The notes: a model not told the origin generated them from the sequence alone. A DNA stretch of 64,000 nt from an uncultured Anaerolineaceae bacterium (GCA_938020565.1 CALIHP010000002.1:1-64000), one strand, 5' to 3'. Counted from the stretch's first letter, positions 32,747 to 42,977 are shown. Made by a program: numbers and translations.

Positions 32747-35700
32747 ATGAGTTCGAAAACAAAGAGATTCCCGTATTTGTTTATGACCTTGCTTTTGGTT
32801 ATCGCGATCTTCGGGACGGCGCTGCCGGCGGTGGGGCAGGGCTTTACTCCATATAGCCACTTAAATTATTTTGTGGCCTCTCAGAAGATGGTGAGAGGCG
32901 GAGCCGCTATGCTGGATCCGGCGGTTTTGCCGGACTTTGAGTTTCTTTATACGCTCGATATGACGCCTGGCTCCGGACAGACATTTACGCTTAAAAGTAT
33001 AGAGGATACGAAGTTTGACGACCGGTTGTTTATACAGCGGATTGTCATTTCCGGAAAATTTGCTCAATATCTGAGCAGTTATGCTTACCGGGACACGGGC
33101 GGAAACTGGACGACGACGAATGTTACGTCGAATCCAACGACGATTAATATCGGTGATGCGACGACGGCGATTGATGCTAACGCGCGTATAAACGGCGTTA
33201 GGTCGATTACCGGGATCCGGTTTACGTTCCGGGATCAGGGTGCGGCTGGGAAAGGCTTCACCATAGGACCAGGCGCTACCGGGACCGAAGGCAATATTCG
33301 CGTTTATTTTAAGGTCAGCAATCCAACGGCTGTGATTGCGCAGAATATTGATAATATCGGGGGACCAAATCCGCCCTCGCCTATTTGCCTTCCGGATGCG
33401 ACGAAACCGGTTCAGCCGTGGGCGGTTTGTAACCATGCGCGATTTGAAGGATATTCAGGGAATTTTTCCGCTTTTGCTTATGCTGCGGCTACCGGTCTGT
33501 TGCAGAAGCCGATTCCGACTTACAGTTTTTCGAAAGGAGACAATCAGAGCGTTGTTGTAAACGATATCGGTACCGCTTCATTCAAAGTGGCGACCGGGGC
33601 GATGCTTTCTATTAATCAATATCGAGAGCTGACGTTTACCGCTATTCTTCCGCCAAATTATTCCTTTGTCAGCGCGAGGGCGACGAATCCGGCTGTTCAG
33701 GCTAAGGTCAAAAGTGTAACGACCTCTTCCGTGGCTGGAGGTCGGACGAAGGTCGTTCTGGTATTTAATGATTTTGAGCATAGTCTGGTTTCCGGAACTC
33801 AAACTGGAGCATTTAACCTGACGGTCAGTTTTGTTCCGAGCGCAGCGGCGGCAAACGCCGACGTGATCGGTTATTTTTCGATGAGGAATTATGATTCGAT
33901 TACGCCCGGAGAGACAGAAATTCAACGGCGATTGAGGTCTGGAGGAGCAGGTGGTACGGTTGTTGCGACTTCGATCGGTAATTTTGTCCGTGATAATTAT
34001 GATTTGAACGGGAACGGAAATACCAACGAAGAGATATTAGGCGACAGCGTTCGAATCAACCTGATCCGTCCGTCGTCCGGTGTTACCGGATCTACCTATT
34101 TCGGCGCGTCATCCGGGCATGATCGATTAGTTAATGTCGCAAAGGGGAATACATATATCTATCGGACGGAGCTTTCCGCGGCTGGCAATCAGGCGAATGG
34201 CGCAAAGCTGTACGAGGCTTTCCCGAATTCTGGAGAAGGTATTCGTGCAAAATTGAACGGGCCGATTACGAATCCGGATGCTACGCGATATATTATTGAA
34301 TACTGTACTCAGGCAAACCCATCCGTTGATCCTGTGACAGGGTCCACGGACGGGGCTTGTTCGTGGCAGCCGTCATTAACGGATTGGACGACGGCGACGG
34401 CATATCGCGTTCGTCTTCGCCCTGGTCAGTCGGTTCCTGTTAACGCCGCGCACCAGTTCGCGGTCACGATGAAGGCTGACGGGCCGGCTTATATGACCTC
34501 TCAGCATACAGTTTGGGTATCCGGCGATGGAGGCGCTACGTTTGTAAAAACGATCGGATCGCCGCTGACTGCAGCGATGAAAGCTCGGGTCAGAATTACG
34601 TACCGCTGGACCAAACCAAGCGAATCAATTCCGAATCCGACTACGACCGTGCATGTTGTGGGAACACCGGCAGATAAAGTCATTCCGTCGGAAGTTGGTA
34701 ATATCTCGATGTCTCCTGCCGCCCCCAATTTGGCCTATGGCGAGGTTGAGAAGGATTTTACCGGCTATGGGATGGATGCTAATGTACTGAAGTCTATTTC
34801 TTACGTTTTTTCGGCAGATGCAATTACCAACTGGGATGGCCCGACTCCTTCCGGGGTTTGTGATGTTAATACCGGCGCGATTAAGAACGCTGCAGATAGT
34901 AATTATGATTACCATTGTTACTTTGATTATTCTTATCCATCGCCGACCAGTGTAAAACTTGTTGGTAAAAAAGGGTGGGATCCCCATGTTACAATCGGCC
35001 GCGTCGGAGCTTTCGATATGGAATTGCAGTATCGCGTGGCGGGGTCGGGCAATCCATTTCATCCAGTTCCCGTGACGTTGCTGAAACCGACGTTGGGTTC
35101 GGACAATTGTCTGACTGAGAATCCTGTCCATCCCATGGGCGTGCTGCAGGAAGAATCATTTACCTGGTGCGTTCCGGCGGGTCCGGCTCAGGGCGGGACG
35201 GATACGTATGAATTCCGCCTGGTTGAAATTGCACTATCGGAAGTTGCAGCAAAGCGTTGGAAGGCCGTAGACGGTACGTTTGAATCGACGCTTGGTCCAA
35301 ATGGCGGTTATTCCGCTGCTTTTACTCAAAACGGGAACGCCTATGAAGCGAAACTGACGAATATGCTTAACCAGGTCACGTACACCCCTGCTAATCCTCT
35401 GACGGCAAAAGTACGATGGTATAACGGCCCGGATGGGAAACCGGAAGCATATCTGACGCTGAAGCGAACGGCGATCAGCGGAGCCGAAGCCTGTACGTTG
35501 GGCGATGCTGAGGAGGTCACAGGAACCGGCGGCAATGTGATCCGCATGGCCATCAACGACGTCATGGGCGCGGGATGGACCCGGACGACGGTCGCGGGCG
35601 ACACGATCTGGGAGAAATCATTCGCGCTTTCCGGCTTCCCGGAAATGAATGAGTATGGATGCAGATTTACTTACTACATCGTTGAAACTAAAGCCGATGG

Positions 35701-38700
35701 GACGGACCTGACGCCGGCGGGTTATAACAAGACGGACGGCGCGTCCGGCGGCGGTTCCGCGCTCGAAATTGTCAACCGGTATAACGTCGAGCGCATTCAG
35801 ATCAAGGGAAAGAAGACGTGGGCCAACGGTACGGCGCTTCCGCGCCCGACGGTTACGCTCGGCTTATACGTGAAGCATGAGGTCGGCACCGTGAAGCACC
35901 TGACGATTCCGGAGCACCCTTCGCTGAACGAGGTCGTTCCGCAGCCGATCTATATGGACGCGGCGACTGGCTGTGATCCTGCTGCCGCCTACCAGGCGGC
36001 GGGTCAGGTCGCGGTGAACAGCGACACGGAAGTTTACTGGTGCGTTCCGAAGTATCAGAAGGACGGAGTTACGGAGATTGATTACTACGTCGACGAGAAT
36101 CTGGGCGCTGATTTTACGGATGCATCTCCGATGGCGGGCGCTCCCGCCGGGCCTTCCGGCCTGAATACGGGCGCGGCGGCTCCGACGAATTACGTCAAGA
36201 CGTATACGGACGGGAAGACCGAAATCACGAATACGTACGTGCCGCCGACGATCAATCCGGATCCGATGACCGGGAATGGGTCGGTTACAGCCGAGGTGAA
36301 GTGGCTCCCGACGGGCGTTACGGTCCCGGCGAACACGCCGGTCACGTTGAAGCTGAAACGGCAGTGGCGGTTGGCCGAAGACGTGGACTGCTCGGTTGCG
36401 GGCAACTGCGGTACGGAGGAGGTCGTTTCGACGGTGAGTTCGGCGATCACGGACGTGACGCTGAATTCGGACGACGCGGGAACGCATCAATGGAAGCATA
36501 CCTGGACCGACGATAAGACGAATCCAAACGACAACCTGCCGGCGACGAACGCGGATGGGGTTCGGTATTTCTACTATGTCGAGAGGGTCGCTGGGCCGAC
36601 GAACTTTGAGCTGGTTCCTCTGGCGGCGGGAGTTAACCCGGGTCTGATCCTGACGTATCAGTATCGGACGCCGATGACAGACGTGACGGCGAAGAAGATC
36701 TGGAACGGCGGTACGGATCCCCGTCCGCAGGTGCGGTTCACGCTGCAGCGTTCGGCGGATGGCGGCACGAATTGGGAGAACGTTCCCAGCAGGGATCTGG
36801 ATAACTGCGGCGGCGCCTGTCCGACGACGCAGCCGTATCGGTTTAGCACTTCGACTGGACAGACGGAGGTCGAGGTTCACTGGCGGACGAAGAAGGATGC
36901 GCCGGACGGGACCGCCTATCAATTCAAGGTGATCGAACAGGCGGTTCCGGGTTACGTCATTGATACGGCTGGTACGTCGGAACTGCAGATTACCAATAAG
37001 TATGTCCCGCCGATGGGCGACGTTGAAGCGACGAAGGTTTGGGTCGGCGGGCAGAACGCTGGCCCCCGCCCGAACGTTGTGCTGAGATTAATGCGGACGG
37101 AAGGGATGGCGGTTCCGGATCCCGCCTGCACGGGATTCACCGAGGCCGTTCCGCCGGCGGAGCTGGACGGCGCGGCGGGGTACAGCACGAGCAACCCGGT
37201 GACGCTTCCGAACGGTACGACGACTGTGAAATGGAAGACCAACCTGTTCTCGATTGCGAACGGGACGAAGTACACCTTCTGCCTCAAGGAGGAGACGCTG
37301 ACGGATTATCCGAATCCGACGATAACGGCCGATGGAACCGGGCGGAACTTCACGGTTACCAATACGTATCAATCGCCGCGGATCGATTTCGTGGGAACGA
37401 AGGTCTGGTCGGGCGGGACGGAAGCGACGAAGCCTGCGTCGATCCAGCTGACGCTGAAACGGAAGGTCGGCGCGAGCTATGTCGCGGTCGATCCGTCGGA
37501 AATCGTCGCTCCGGACGCTTCGTATACGGGCGATAACCCGGCGACGGTTACGCCCGACGCGGGCGGGAACTGGACAGTGAAATGGAGCGTCCTTAAGACG
37601 GACGCGAATGGGGACGATTATGAATACCGGGTCGAGGAGGGCGTGTTCCCGGCCGGTTGGATGGGCACGATCAGCCCTGACGGGAAAACCGTTACCAATA
37701 CCTTCATCGTCCAGAATAATCAGACGGTCACGGGCGAGAAAAAATGGATCGGCGGAACGTACGCCGACGTGCATCTGGTTCTTTATCGCGTGATTCTCAA
37801 CGCGGACGGAACGGATCGCCCGGGAACCAAAGAACAGGTCCCGGCGGTTGGCGGAATCGTTAATCCGGTACCCCTGACCCTGGCAAACGCGGCGGCGCAT
37901 CACTGGAAGTACACGTGGATGGGCTTGCAGGATAAGGACCAGGCGACGGGCCTGAGTTATCGTTATTTCATCGATGAAAGCGCTGTGCCGGCCGGGTATA
38001 CGAAGGTTAAGAGCCAGAGCGACCCGACGCCGATTACCGACAACGATACGCTGACGGTGACGAACCTGGCAGCCCCGCAGCCGGGAACGGTGACCGGCGT
38101 CAAGGTCTGGCAGGGCGGCCGCGATAACAACCGGATCAGCGTCTCGCTGAAGCTCATGCGGAAGCGAAATGGCGGCGTGACATGGGAACAGGTTCCGGGG
38201 GTCGCCAATCCGGTCACGTTGAATGCAGATAACGTGACTGGGCATCCCGCGCATAACTGGCAGTATACCTGGATGGGATTGGATACCACGACTTTCGAAT
38301 ATGCGGTAGAGGAAGTCGGGTTCGCGCCTGGCGCGAGCTACGAAGAGATCCCCGACGTGAATCCGTATTCGGTCACGAACAAATACAGGGTCCCGCCATA
38401 TGACGATCCGAATACGCCGCAGGACGAAAACGGTAAGGTCATTGGGAAGGTCGTCTGGAATAACGGCGGCGCGGCGATCGACAGCGCGAGCGTCACGCTG
38501 CAGCTGTACAGGGCAAAGGTAGAAGCGGGCGGCTGCGATTATAGCAATAAAACGGCGGTCCAGGCTCCGGTGACGCTGAATGGCGCGGACGCTGCGACGC
38601 ATCACTGGATGCATGAATGGAGCGGGCTCCTCGGCGAAGAGGAAACGACCGGCAAGAAATTCTGTTATTTCATCGATGACGTCGCGCCTCCGGCCGGCTT

Positions 38701-41700
38701 CCAGCAGATCGATGAGACCGCGATACCGCCTCAGCCGGTGATTACGGAGAACAAAGACCTGCAGGTGACCTACGAGCTGATCCAGGCGGCAGGGTCGTTT
38801 ACCGGTAAGAAGGTCTGGATCGGATCGGTTGGCTCGTACTGCGATGTAGAGCTGAAGCTCATGGTCCATATCGCCGGGGGCGCCAACAGCTTAGTGACTA
38901 CGGACGCGGACAATAACTCGCTGCTCGATAATCCGGTTACGTTAGCGGCCGGCAACGCGGGGACGCATCACTGGGAGCATACCTGGAATAATCTCAAGGA
39001 TCCAGCAGCCTACGCGCCCGGTTCCTATTACTTTGTTGACGAGGGGCCGCTCCCGGCGGGATGTCCGTTCGTGAAGCAAGCGCTCAGCGGGTTGAGCCCG
39101 AATACGGTTACGAACGAGTACAGGATTCCGACGATCGAGATTAACGTGACGAAGGAATGGGTGAACGGCCAGCTCAAGCGCAAACCGGTCGTTATCACGC
39201 TGGAGCAGTCGAACGACGGCAATACCTGGTCGACAGCTCCATTGGAGACTGGCGCTGGATGCGCTGTCAATAATCCGTATACGACCTCGCAGCCGCCGAG
39301 CACGGCGAGCAGTCCGAATACCGTTTCGGAGACAGTTAAATTCTGCGTCAAGAGCGCGAATGCCGCAGGCCCGCTGCAGTTCCAGGTGACTGAGGCATAC
39401 TCTATACCGGGGGACCCGAATAACGCGCTGTGGCCGATCCCCGCGAACAGAAGTAATATCACCGGCACTGTCGCGACCGGTTTCACGATTCGCAATACGT
39501 TTGTGCCGGCGAAGAGCAATATTACGGTTACGAAGATCTGGAGCGGCGGAATCGGCGCGAATCCGGTCACGATTTATCTCGATCAATCCATCGGCTCCAA
39601 TCCGCCGAACCCGATTCCCGTTACGTTGTCGGATGCGGATAAGGTCGGCGGCAATCCGATGATATGGGCGAAGGACGTGTCGAACCTGCCCGTTACGGAC
39701 GAAAAAGGGATTGACTATACCTACGAGGTCAGGGAGGACGCCTTGGGGGGCTGTATCGCGCCGGTTTATAATCAAGCTCAATTTACAGTTACGAATACCT
39801 GCAATCCGCAGCAGCGAAACCTGAAGGTCATCGTCGAATGGCATGGCGGACCGCTGCCGCGGCCGAACGTTAACGTTCGCGTCGTGGGCGTGGCCGGCAC
39901 GAATCCGTCGACGACGAATGACTTCACGATAAACGGAGCTCCCTCGTGGGAACATACTGAGTCGCTGCCGCAGAACCATAGCGACGGAACGCTCTTCGAC
40001 TACACCGTTTCGGTCCTGAACGCGGCGACAGACCTGTCGATTTACGATATTACGTTTGATCCGACGACGCCGGTTCAGTTGACGGCGGACAGCGAGGTCA
40101 GGATCAAGCTGACCTACCGGCAGCCAACGGCGAGCGTGACGGCGACGAAGACCTGGGTGGGCGGCGGTACGCTGACCCGGCCGGATGTTTACTTCGTGCT
40201 GTACAGCAAAAAGCAGGGGACGATCGATTCGTTCGCCCCGGTTGCGAGCGCGCCGGTCATGACGCTTCCGCACGGGACGACGACGGTCACCTGGAACAGC
40301 GTTGCGTCGAAAGATATCGACGGCAACCAACTTGAATTTGCGGTTCATGAAACCGATTCGACTGGTACGGATCTGGCGTTTGTTCCGGCGAATTACACGA
40401 AAGTTGAAAACGGGCTGAACGTGATAAACACGTATCAGTCGAGCGGTACGATTACCGCGAATAAGGTCTGGGGCGCGGGAACCTCACCGCATCCGACCAT
40501 CTGGTTCAAGCTGTACCGGCAGCTGGGCAGCAGCCCGGTTGAAGAGGTTCCGGGCGCGGCGATCTTCGAGCTTCCGGACGGCACGGTTCAGGCGGACTGG
40601 AGCGGCGTCGAGCTGACCGATTCGACCGGCGTACCGTACGTCTTTACGGTCAAGGAAGTCGATGCGACCGGCGCCGACTGGGTCGCTCCGGGCTATGTTA
40701 AGATCGAGCGCGACCTGACGGTTACAAATACGAAGAAGGGTATCCTGACGGTGGGCGTTGAAACCGATCCGGCGACCTCGGAATCGTTTGAAATCGCGGT
40801 GTCGAACGTCAACGGCGACAGCCATACGGAACGGATCGACAATAATCCGACCGACCCGACGTACCCGGATACGATGATCGTCACGGATATCCCGGCGGTC
40901 GAGCATACGGTCAGGATCAACGGTCTCGATCTCGAAGCTTGGGAGGTACTGGCGATCGACTGCACGTCGCAGCCGTTAGACGGTTCAACGCCGCCGGCGC
41001 CGCTGACGATCGATCCGGAATTTAACTTCTCCGGCAAGATGACGGGCGTGTTCAAGATTCCGAACGTCCCGGATCAGGCGCAGCTGGCCTGCGGATACAA
41101 GCTCCGCAGTCTCGTCGGCGGGAAGATCACGGTCCACAACCAGACGCTTCCGAACCCGGCTCAGCCGGTCTACCCGACGTATCAGTACCTGGTGAGCGGC
41201 GCCGGTTACCTGGACTTCAACATGCTCGCCAACGATACGATCCCGAACGCGCAGGAAGTCGCTCCGGGCACGTATCAGATCAAACAGCTGAATATCGACG
41301 GCTGGGTCACGATCGACGTGGTCGTCAAGAGCTCGATTGAAGGCCGCCGTCCGATGGTCAGCCTGAACGAAGAGCGCGTGGCGACGCCTCCGACGCCGCT
41401 GGGCAGCGAAACCTTTACAGGATGGCAGTCGGTCCTGACCTTTACGGTCCAACCGAAGGAACAGGTGACTGTGACCTTCATCAACGCGCCGAAGAATACG
41501 GTCATGATCCGCAAGGAGACGATTCCGTCCGGCGTCCCGAATAAGTTCAACTTCGCGGGCAAGCTGAGCGGTACGATCGGCGACGGCGAATACCTGATCC
41601 AGGCGAACATGACGCCGGAAGGCACGCAGTGGCAGATTACGGAACAGGGCGTTGAGTTCTGGGAGCTGGTCGAAGTCAATTGTATCGAGCGCGGCGAGAT

Positions 41701-42367
41701 TGGGAATACCCCGACTCACGGCGACACCGGCACGGCTTCGGCTTACGTCGGGCTTGACGAAGGCGAAAGTATTATCTGTACCTTTGTCAACCGCCGCTAC
41801 GGCGAAACAGTCGAGCATTACGATCCGCCGGTACCGGGCTTCACCGACTGGGCGGACGCCCTCCCGCGCACTGGTTTCACGCCGGGCCGGGTCACGGTCC
41901 TGCCGGAACAGTCCGCAGCGAAGCTGTATCTGGATTCGACGCTGACGCTGAATATTCCAGGGCTGAACCAGACGCTCGAAATCGTGGGGATCCCGAAACA
42001 GGATGGGACCTGGGACGTCAGCTACCTGGGCCAGAAGGCGGGCTACCTCGAAGGGTCGGCGTATCCGACCTGGGACGGGAACTCGATCGTGACGGCTCAT
42101 GTCTGGGACGCGTACAACAACCCGGGTCCGTTCTTCGGGCTGAAGAACCTCCGCTACGGCGACCGCTTCACGATCACGGCTTACGGGAAGACGTATACGT
42201 ACGAAGTCCGTGAATCTGAGCAGCTGCTGGAAACGGATGTCGACCAGATGATGGTATCGAAAGAAGGCAGCTGGGTCACGCTGATGACCTGCGAAGCCTA
42301 TGACGAAGGCGAGCAGAAGTACAAGTACCGCCGTCTCGTCCGCGGCGTCCTGATCGACGTCGAGTAA
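32747..42367 (+). CDS. Giant Cna-B adhesin with LPRTG motif and C-terminal sortase domain (2)
   Basis: 3206-residue exported protein, paralogue of the preceding gene. A signal peptide (about residues 1-34) ends near PAVG. The head, residues 35 to about 740, is beta-rich, unlike the first protein's Flg_new repeats, and its codons are visibly AT-richer. About 16 Cna-B domains follow, with K..W.GG and TN.Y marks. The last 480 residues match the first protein closely, including at DNA level. LPRTGFTPG begins at residue 3039, then a sortase domain with H3118 (VTAHVW), C3182 (TLMTC) and R3195. GTGAGG precedes the ATG, 92 bases after the first gene. Two adjacent, intact copies argue that the fusion is under selection. 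No other sortase or pilus gene is nearby. Confidence 0.9.
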   Translation: MSSKTKRFPYLFMTLLLVIAIFGTALPAVGQGFTPYSHLNYFVASQKMVRGGAAMLDPAVLPDFEFLYTLDMTPGSGQTFTLKSIEDTKFDDRLFIQRIVISGKFAQYLSSYAYRDTGGNWTTTNVTSNPTTINIGDATTAIDANARINGVRSITGIRFTFRDQGAAGKGFTIGPGATGTEGNIRVYFKVSNPTAVIAQNIDNIGGPNPPSPICLPDATKPVQPWAVCNHARFEGYSGNFSAFAYAAATGLLQKPIPTYSFSKGDNQSVVVNDIGTASFKVATGAMLSINQYRELTFTAILPPNYSFVSARATNPAVQAKVKSVTTSSVAGGRTKVVLVFNDFEHSLVSGTQTGAFNLTVSFVPSAAAANADVIGYFSMRNYDSITPGETEIQRRLRSGGAGGTVVATSIGNFVRDNYDLNGNGNTNEEILGDSVRINLIRPSSGVTGSTYFGASSGHDRLVNVAKGNTYIYRTELSAAGNQANGAKLYEAFPNSGEGIRAKLNGPITNPDATRYIIEYCTQANPSVDPVTGSTDGACSWQPSLTDWTTATAYRVRLRPGQSVPVNAAHQFAVTMKADGPAYMTSQHTVWVSGDGGATFVKTIGSPLTAAMKARVRITYRWTKPSESIPNPTTTVHVVGTPADKVIPSEVGNISMSPAAPNLAYGEVEKDFTGYGMDANVLKSISYVFSADAITNWDGPTPSGVCDVNTGAIKNAADSNYDYHCYFDYSYPSPTSVKLVGKKGWDPHVTIGRVGAFDMELQYRVAGSGNPFHPVPVTLLKPTLGSDNCLTENPVHPMGVLQEESFTWCVPAGPAQGGTDTYEFRLVEIALSEVAAKRWKAVDGTFESTLGPNGGYSAAFTQNGNAYEAKLTNMLNQVTYTPANPLTAKVRWYNGPDGKPEAYLTLKRTAISGAEACTLGDAEEVTGTGGNVIRMAINDVMGAGWTRTTVAGDTIWEKSFALSGFPEMNEYGCRFTYYIVETKADGTDLTPAGYNKTDGASGGGSALEIVNRYNVERIQIKGKKTWANGTALPRPTVTLGLYVKHEVGTVKHLTIPEHPSLNEVVPQPIYMDAATGCDPAAAYQAAGQVAVNSDTEVYWCVPKYQKDGVTEIDYYVDENLGADFTDASPMAGAPAGPSGLNTGAAAPTNYVKTYTDGKTEITNTYVPPTINPDPMTGNGSVTAEVKWLPTGVTVPANTPVTLKLKRQWRLAEDVDCSVAGNCGTEEVVSTVSSAITDVTLNSDDAGTHQWKHTWTDDKTNPNDNLPATNADGVRYFYYVERVAGPTNFELVPLAAGVNPGLILTYQYRTPMTDVTAKKIWNGGTDPRPQVRFTLQRSADGGTNWENVPSRDLDNCGGACPTTQPYRFSTSTGQTEVEVHWRTKKDAPDGTAYQFKVIEQAVPGYVIDTAGTSELQITNKYVPPMGDVEATKVWVGGQNAGPRPNVVLRLMRTEGMAVPDPACTGFTEAVPPAELDGAAGYSTSNPVTLPNGTTTVKWKTNLFSIANGTKYTFCLKEETLTDYPNPTITADGTGRNFTVTNTYQSPRIDFVGTKVWSGGTEATKPASIQLTLKRKVGASYVAVDPSEIVAPDASYTGDNPATVTPDAGGNWTVKWSVLKTDANGDDYEYRVEEGVFPAGWMGTISPDGKTVTNTFIVQNNQTVTGEKKWIGGTYADVHLVLYRVILNADGTDRPGTKEQVPAVGGIVNPVPLTLANAAAHHWKYTWMGLQDKDQATGLSYRYFIDESAVPAGYTKVKSQSDPTPITDNDTLTVTNLAAPQPGTVTGVKVWQGGRDNNRISVSLKLMRKRNGGVTWEQVPGVANPVTLNADNVTGHPAHNWQYTWMGLDTTTFEYAVEEVGFAPGASYEEIPDVNPYSVTNKYRVPPYDDPNTPQDENGKVIGKVVWNNGGAAIDSASVTLQLYRAKVEAGGCDYSNKTAVQAPVTLNGADAATHHWMHEWSGLLGEEETTGKKFCYFIDDVAPPAGFQQIDETAIPPQPVITENKDLQVTYELIQAAGSFTGKKVWIGSVGSYCDVELKLMVHIAGGANSLVTTDADNNSLLDNPVTLAAGNAGTHHWEHTWNNLKDPAAYAPGSYYFVDEGPLPAGCPFVKQALSGLSPNTVTNEYRIPTIEINVTKEWVNGQLKRKPVVITLEQSNDGNTWSTAPLETGAGCAVNNPYTTSQPPSTASSPNTVSETVKFCVKSANAAGPLQFQVTEAYSIPGDPNNALWPIPANRSNITGTVATGFTIRNTFVPAKSNITVTKIWSGGIGANPVTIYLDQSIGSNPPNPIPVTLSDADKVGGNPMIWAKDVSNLPVTDEKGIDYTYEVREDALGGCIAPVYNQAQFTVTNTCNPQQRNLKVIVEWHGGPLPRPNVNVRVVGVAGTNPSTTNDFTINGAPSWEHTESLPQNHSDGTLFDYTVSVLNAATDLSIYDITFDPTTPVQLTADSEVRIKLTYRQPTASVTATKTWVGGGTLTRPDVYFVLYSKKQGTIDSFAPVASAPVMTLPHGTTTVTWNSVASKDIDGNQLEFAVHETDSTGTDLAFVPANYTKVENGLNVINTYQSSGTITANKVWGAGTSPHPTIWFKLYRQLGSSPVEEVPGAAIFELPDGTVQADWSGVELTDSTGVPYVFTVKEVDATGADWVAPGYVKIERDLTVTNTKKGILTVGVETDPATSESFEIAVSNVNGDSHTERIDNNPTDPTYPDTMIVTDIPAVEHTVRINGLDLEAWEVLAIDCTSQPLDGSTPPAPLTIDPEFNFSGKMTGVFKIPNVPDQAQLACGYKLRSLVGGKITVHNQTLPNPAQPVYPTYQYLVSGAGYLDFNMLANDTIPNAQEVAPGTYQIKQLNIDGWVTIDVVVKSSIEGRRPMVSLNEERVATPPTPLGSETFTGWQSVLTFTVQPKEQVTVTFINAPKNTVMIRKETIPSGVPNKFNFAGKLSGTIGDGEYLIQANMTPEGTQWQITEQGVEFWELVEVNCIERGEIGNTPTHGDTGTASAYVGLDEGESIICTFVNRRYGETVEHYDPPVPGFTDWADALPRTGFTPGRVTVLPEQSAAKLYLDSTLTLNIPGLNQTLEIVGIPKQDGTWDVSYLGQKAGYLEGSAYPTWDGNSIVTAHVWDAYNNPGPFFGLKNLRYGDRFTITAYGKTYTYEVRESEQLLETDVDQMMVSKEGSWVTLMTCEAYDEGEQKYKYRRLVRGVLIDVE
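34950..40740 (+). repeat. Array of about 16 Cna-B repeats in adhesin 2
   Basis: Units begin near 34975, 35405, 35800, 36285, 36680, 37018, 37382, 37720, 38088, 38440, 38797, 39140, 39514, 39820, 40130 and 40446. Most have K..W followed by P.V.(L/I).L.R, then a late TNxY. The units are diverged in DNA sequence, as in adhesin 1. Confidence 0.8.
41861..42364 (+). other. LPRTG motif plus sortase domain of adhesin 2
   Basis: Same layout as in adhesin 1: LPRTGFTPG, a short linker, LTLNIPGLNQTLEIVGIP, then His (TAHVW), Cys (TLMTC) and Arg (YRRLVRGVL). Confidence 0.85.
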
Positions 42368-42376
42368 CGAAATCCG

Positions 42377-42418
42377 GCGCGGGGAGAGCCGGCCCCATAG
42401 GGCGGCTTTTCCCTGCGC
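42377..42418 (+). terminator. Terminator of the adhesin locus
   Basis: AGCCGGCCC-CATA-GGGCGGCT followed by TTTT; an outer pairing GCGCGGGGA/TCCCTGCGC extends the stem. Confidence 0.75.
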
Positions 42419-42439
42419 TGCGAAAAGGTGATTGAAGGG

Positions 42440-42469
42440 GAAACGGGCGTGAGATTCGCGCCCGTTTTC
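42440..42469 (+). terminator. Second terminator before the ATP synthase genes
   Basis: AAACGGGCG pairs with CGCCCGTTT, followed by further T. Together with the hairpin at 42377 it separates adhesin and ATP synthase transcripts. Confidence 0.7.
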
Positions 42470-42557
42470 TATTGGAGGAGCACGCCCCGGTCCTTATTTT
42501 TGTTGCGGAAGGTGCCGGAGGGCTCATATTCCGCCTTAATTCCCGGATGAAAATGAG

Positions 42558-42563
42558 TATAAT
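42558..42563 (+). promoter_or_regulatory. -10 box of the Fo operon
   Basis: TATAAT lies 94 bases before the first ATP synthase gene. The -35 region (CTTAAT) is poor. Confidence 0.45.
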
Positions 42564-42656
42564 ATCGGATAAGCGGAAAATCGCTTGGCGGGGATCGTTC
42601 CCGAGACGGAGGTTCTTCCGTTTTGGGGAAGGCCCTGTCGTTCGGGGAGGGGCAGC

Positions 42657-42977
42657 ATGGAGGATCGCCGGAAATGGGCGTCTGAAGCGTCGAAAATCGA
42701 TCCCGTTTTTTGGGGACATGCCGGAAAGATGGCGGCGTTGATCGCGGGCGTGACGTTCGGATGTTTCCTGGGCGCGGTGCGTCTTGGCCAATGGCTCGAC
42801 GGACGGGCCGGATCCGCTCCTTTGCTGACAATTCTGATGGGGCTGGGCGGCATCGGCGCTTCGCTTTACCTGAACGTGAGAATTGCGTTTAAGACGATGG
42901 ATGCGATGAAATTGAAAGGAAATCCGCCGGCGGAAACGAGGAAGACCGACGGCGAAGGGAATTCTGACGATGACTGA
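42657..42977 (+). CDS. AtpZ/AtpI-family membrane protein
   Basis: 106 residues with two membrane helices (MAALIAGVTFGCFLGAVRLG and LLTILMGLGGIGASLYLNV) joined by WLDGRAGS, the pattern of the AtpI/AtpZ assembly proteins that help insert the c-ring or carry ions. It opens the Fo gene set. ATG 42657 is chosen because GGGGAGGGG is just upstream; the longer frame from 42585 has no ribosome site. It overlaps atpB by eight bases. Confidence 0.8.
   Translation: MEDRRKWASEASKIDPVFWGHAGKMAALIAGVTFGCFLGAVRLGQWLDGRAGSAPLLTILMGLGGIGASLYLNVRIAFKTMDAMKLKGNPPAETRKTDGEGNSDDD

Noticed and set aside
26197..40740. CRISPR or satellite repeat suspected from periodic structure
   Set aside because: The period is 300-490 bases, repeats are diverged and coding; they are protein domains.
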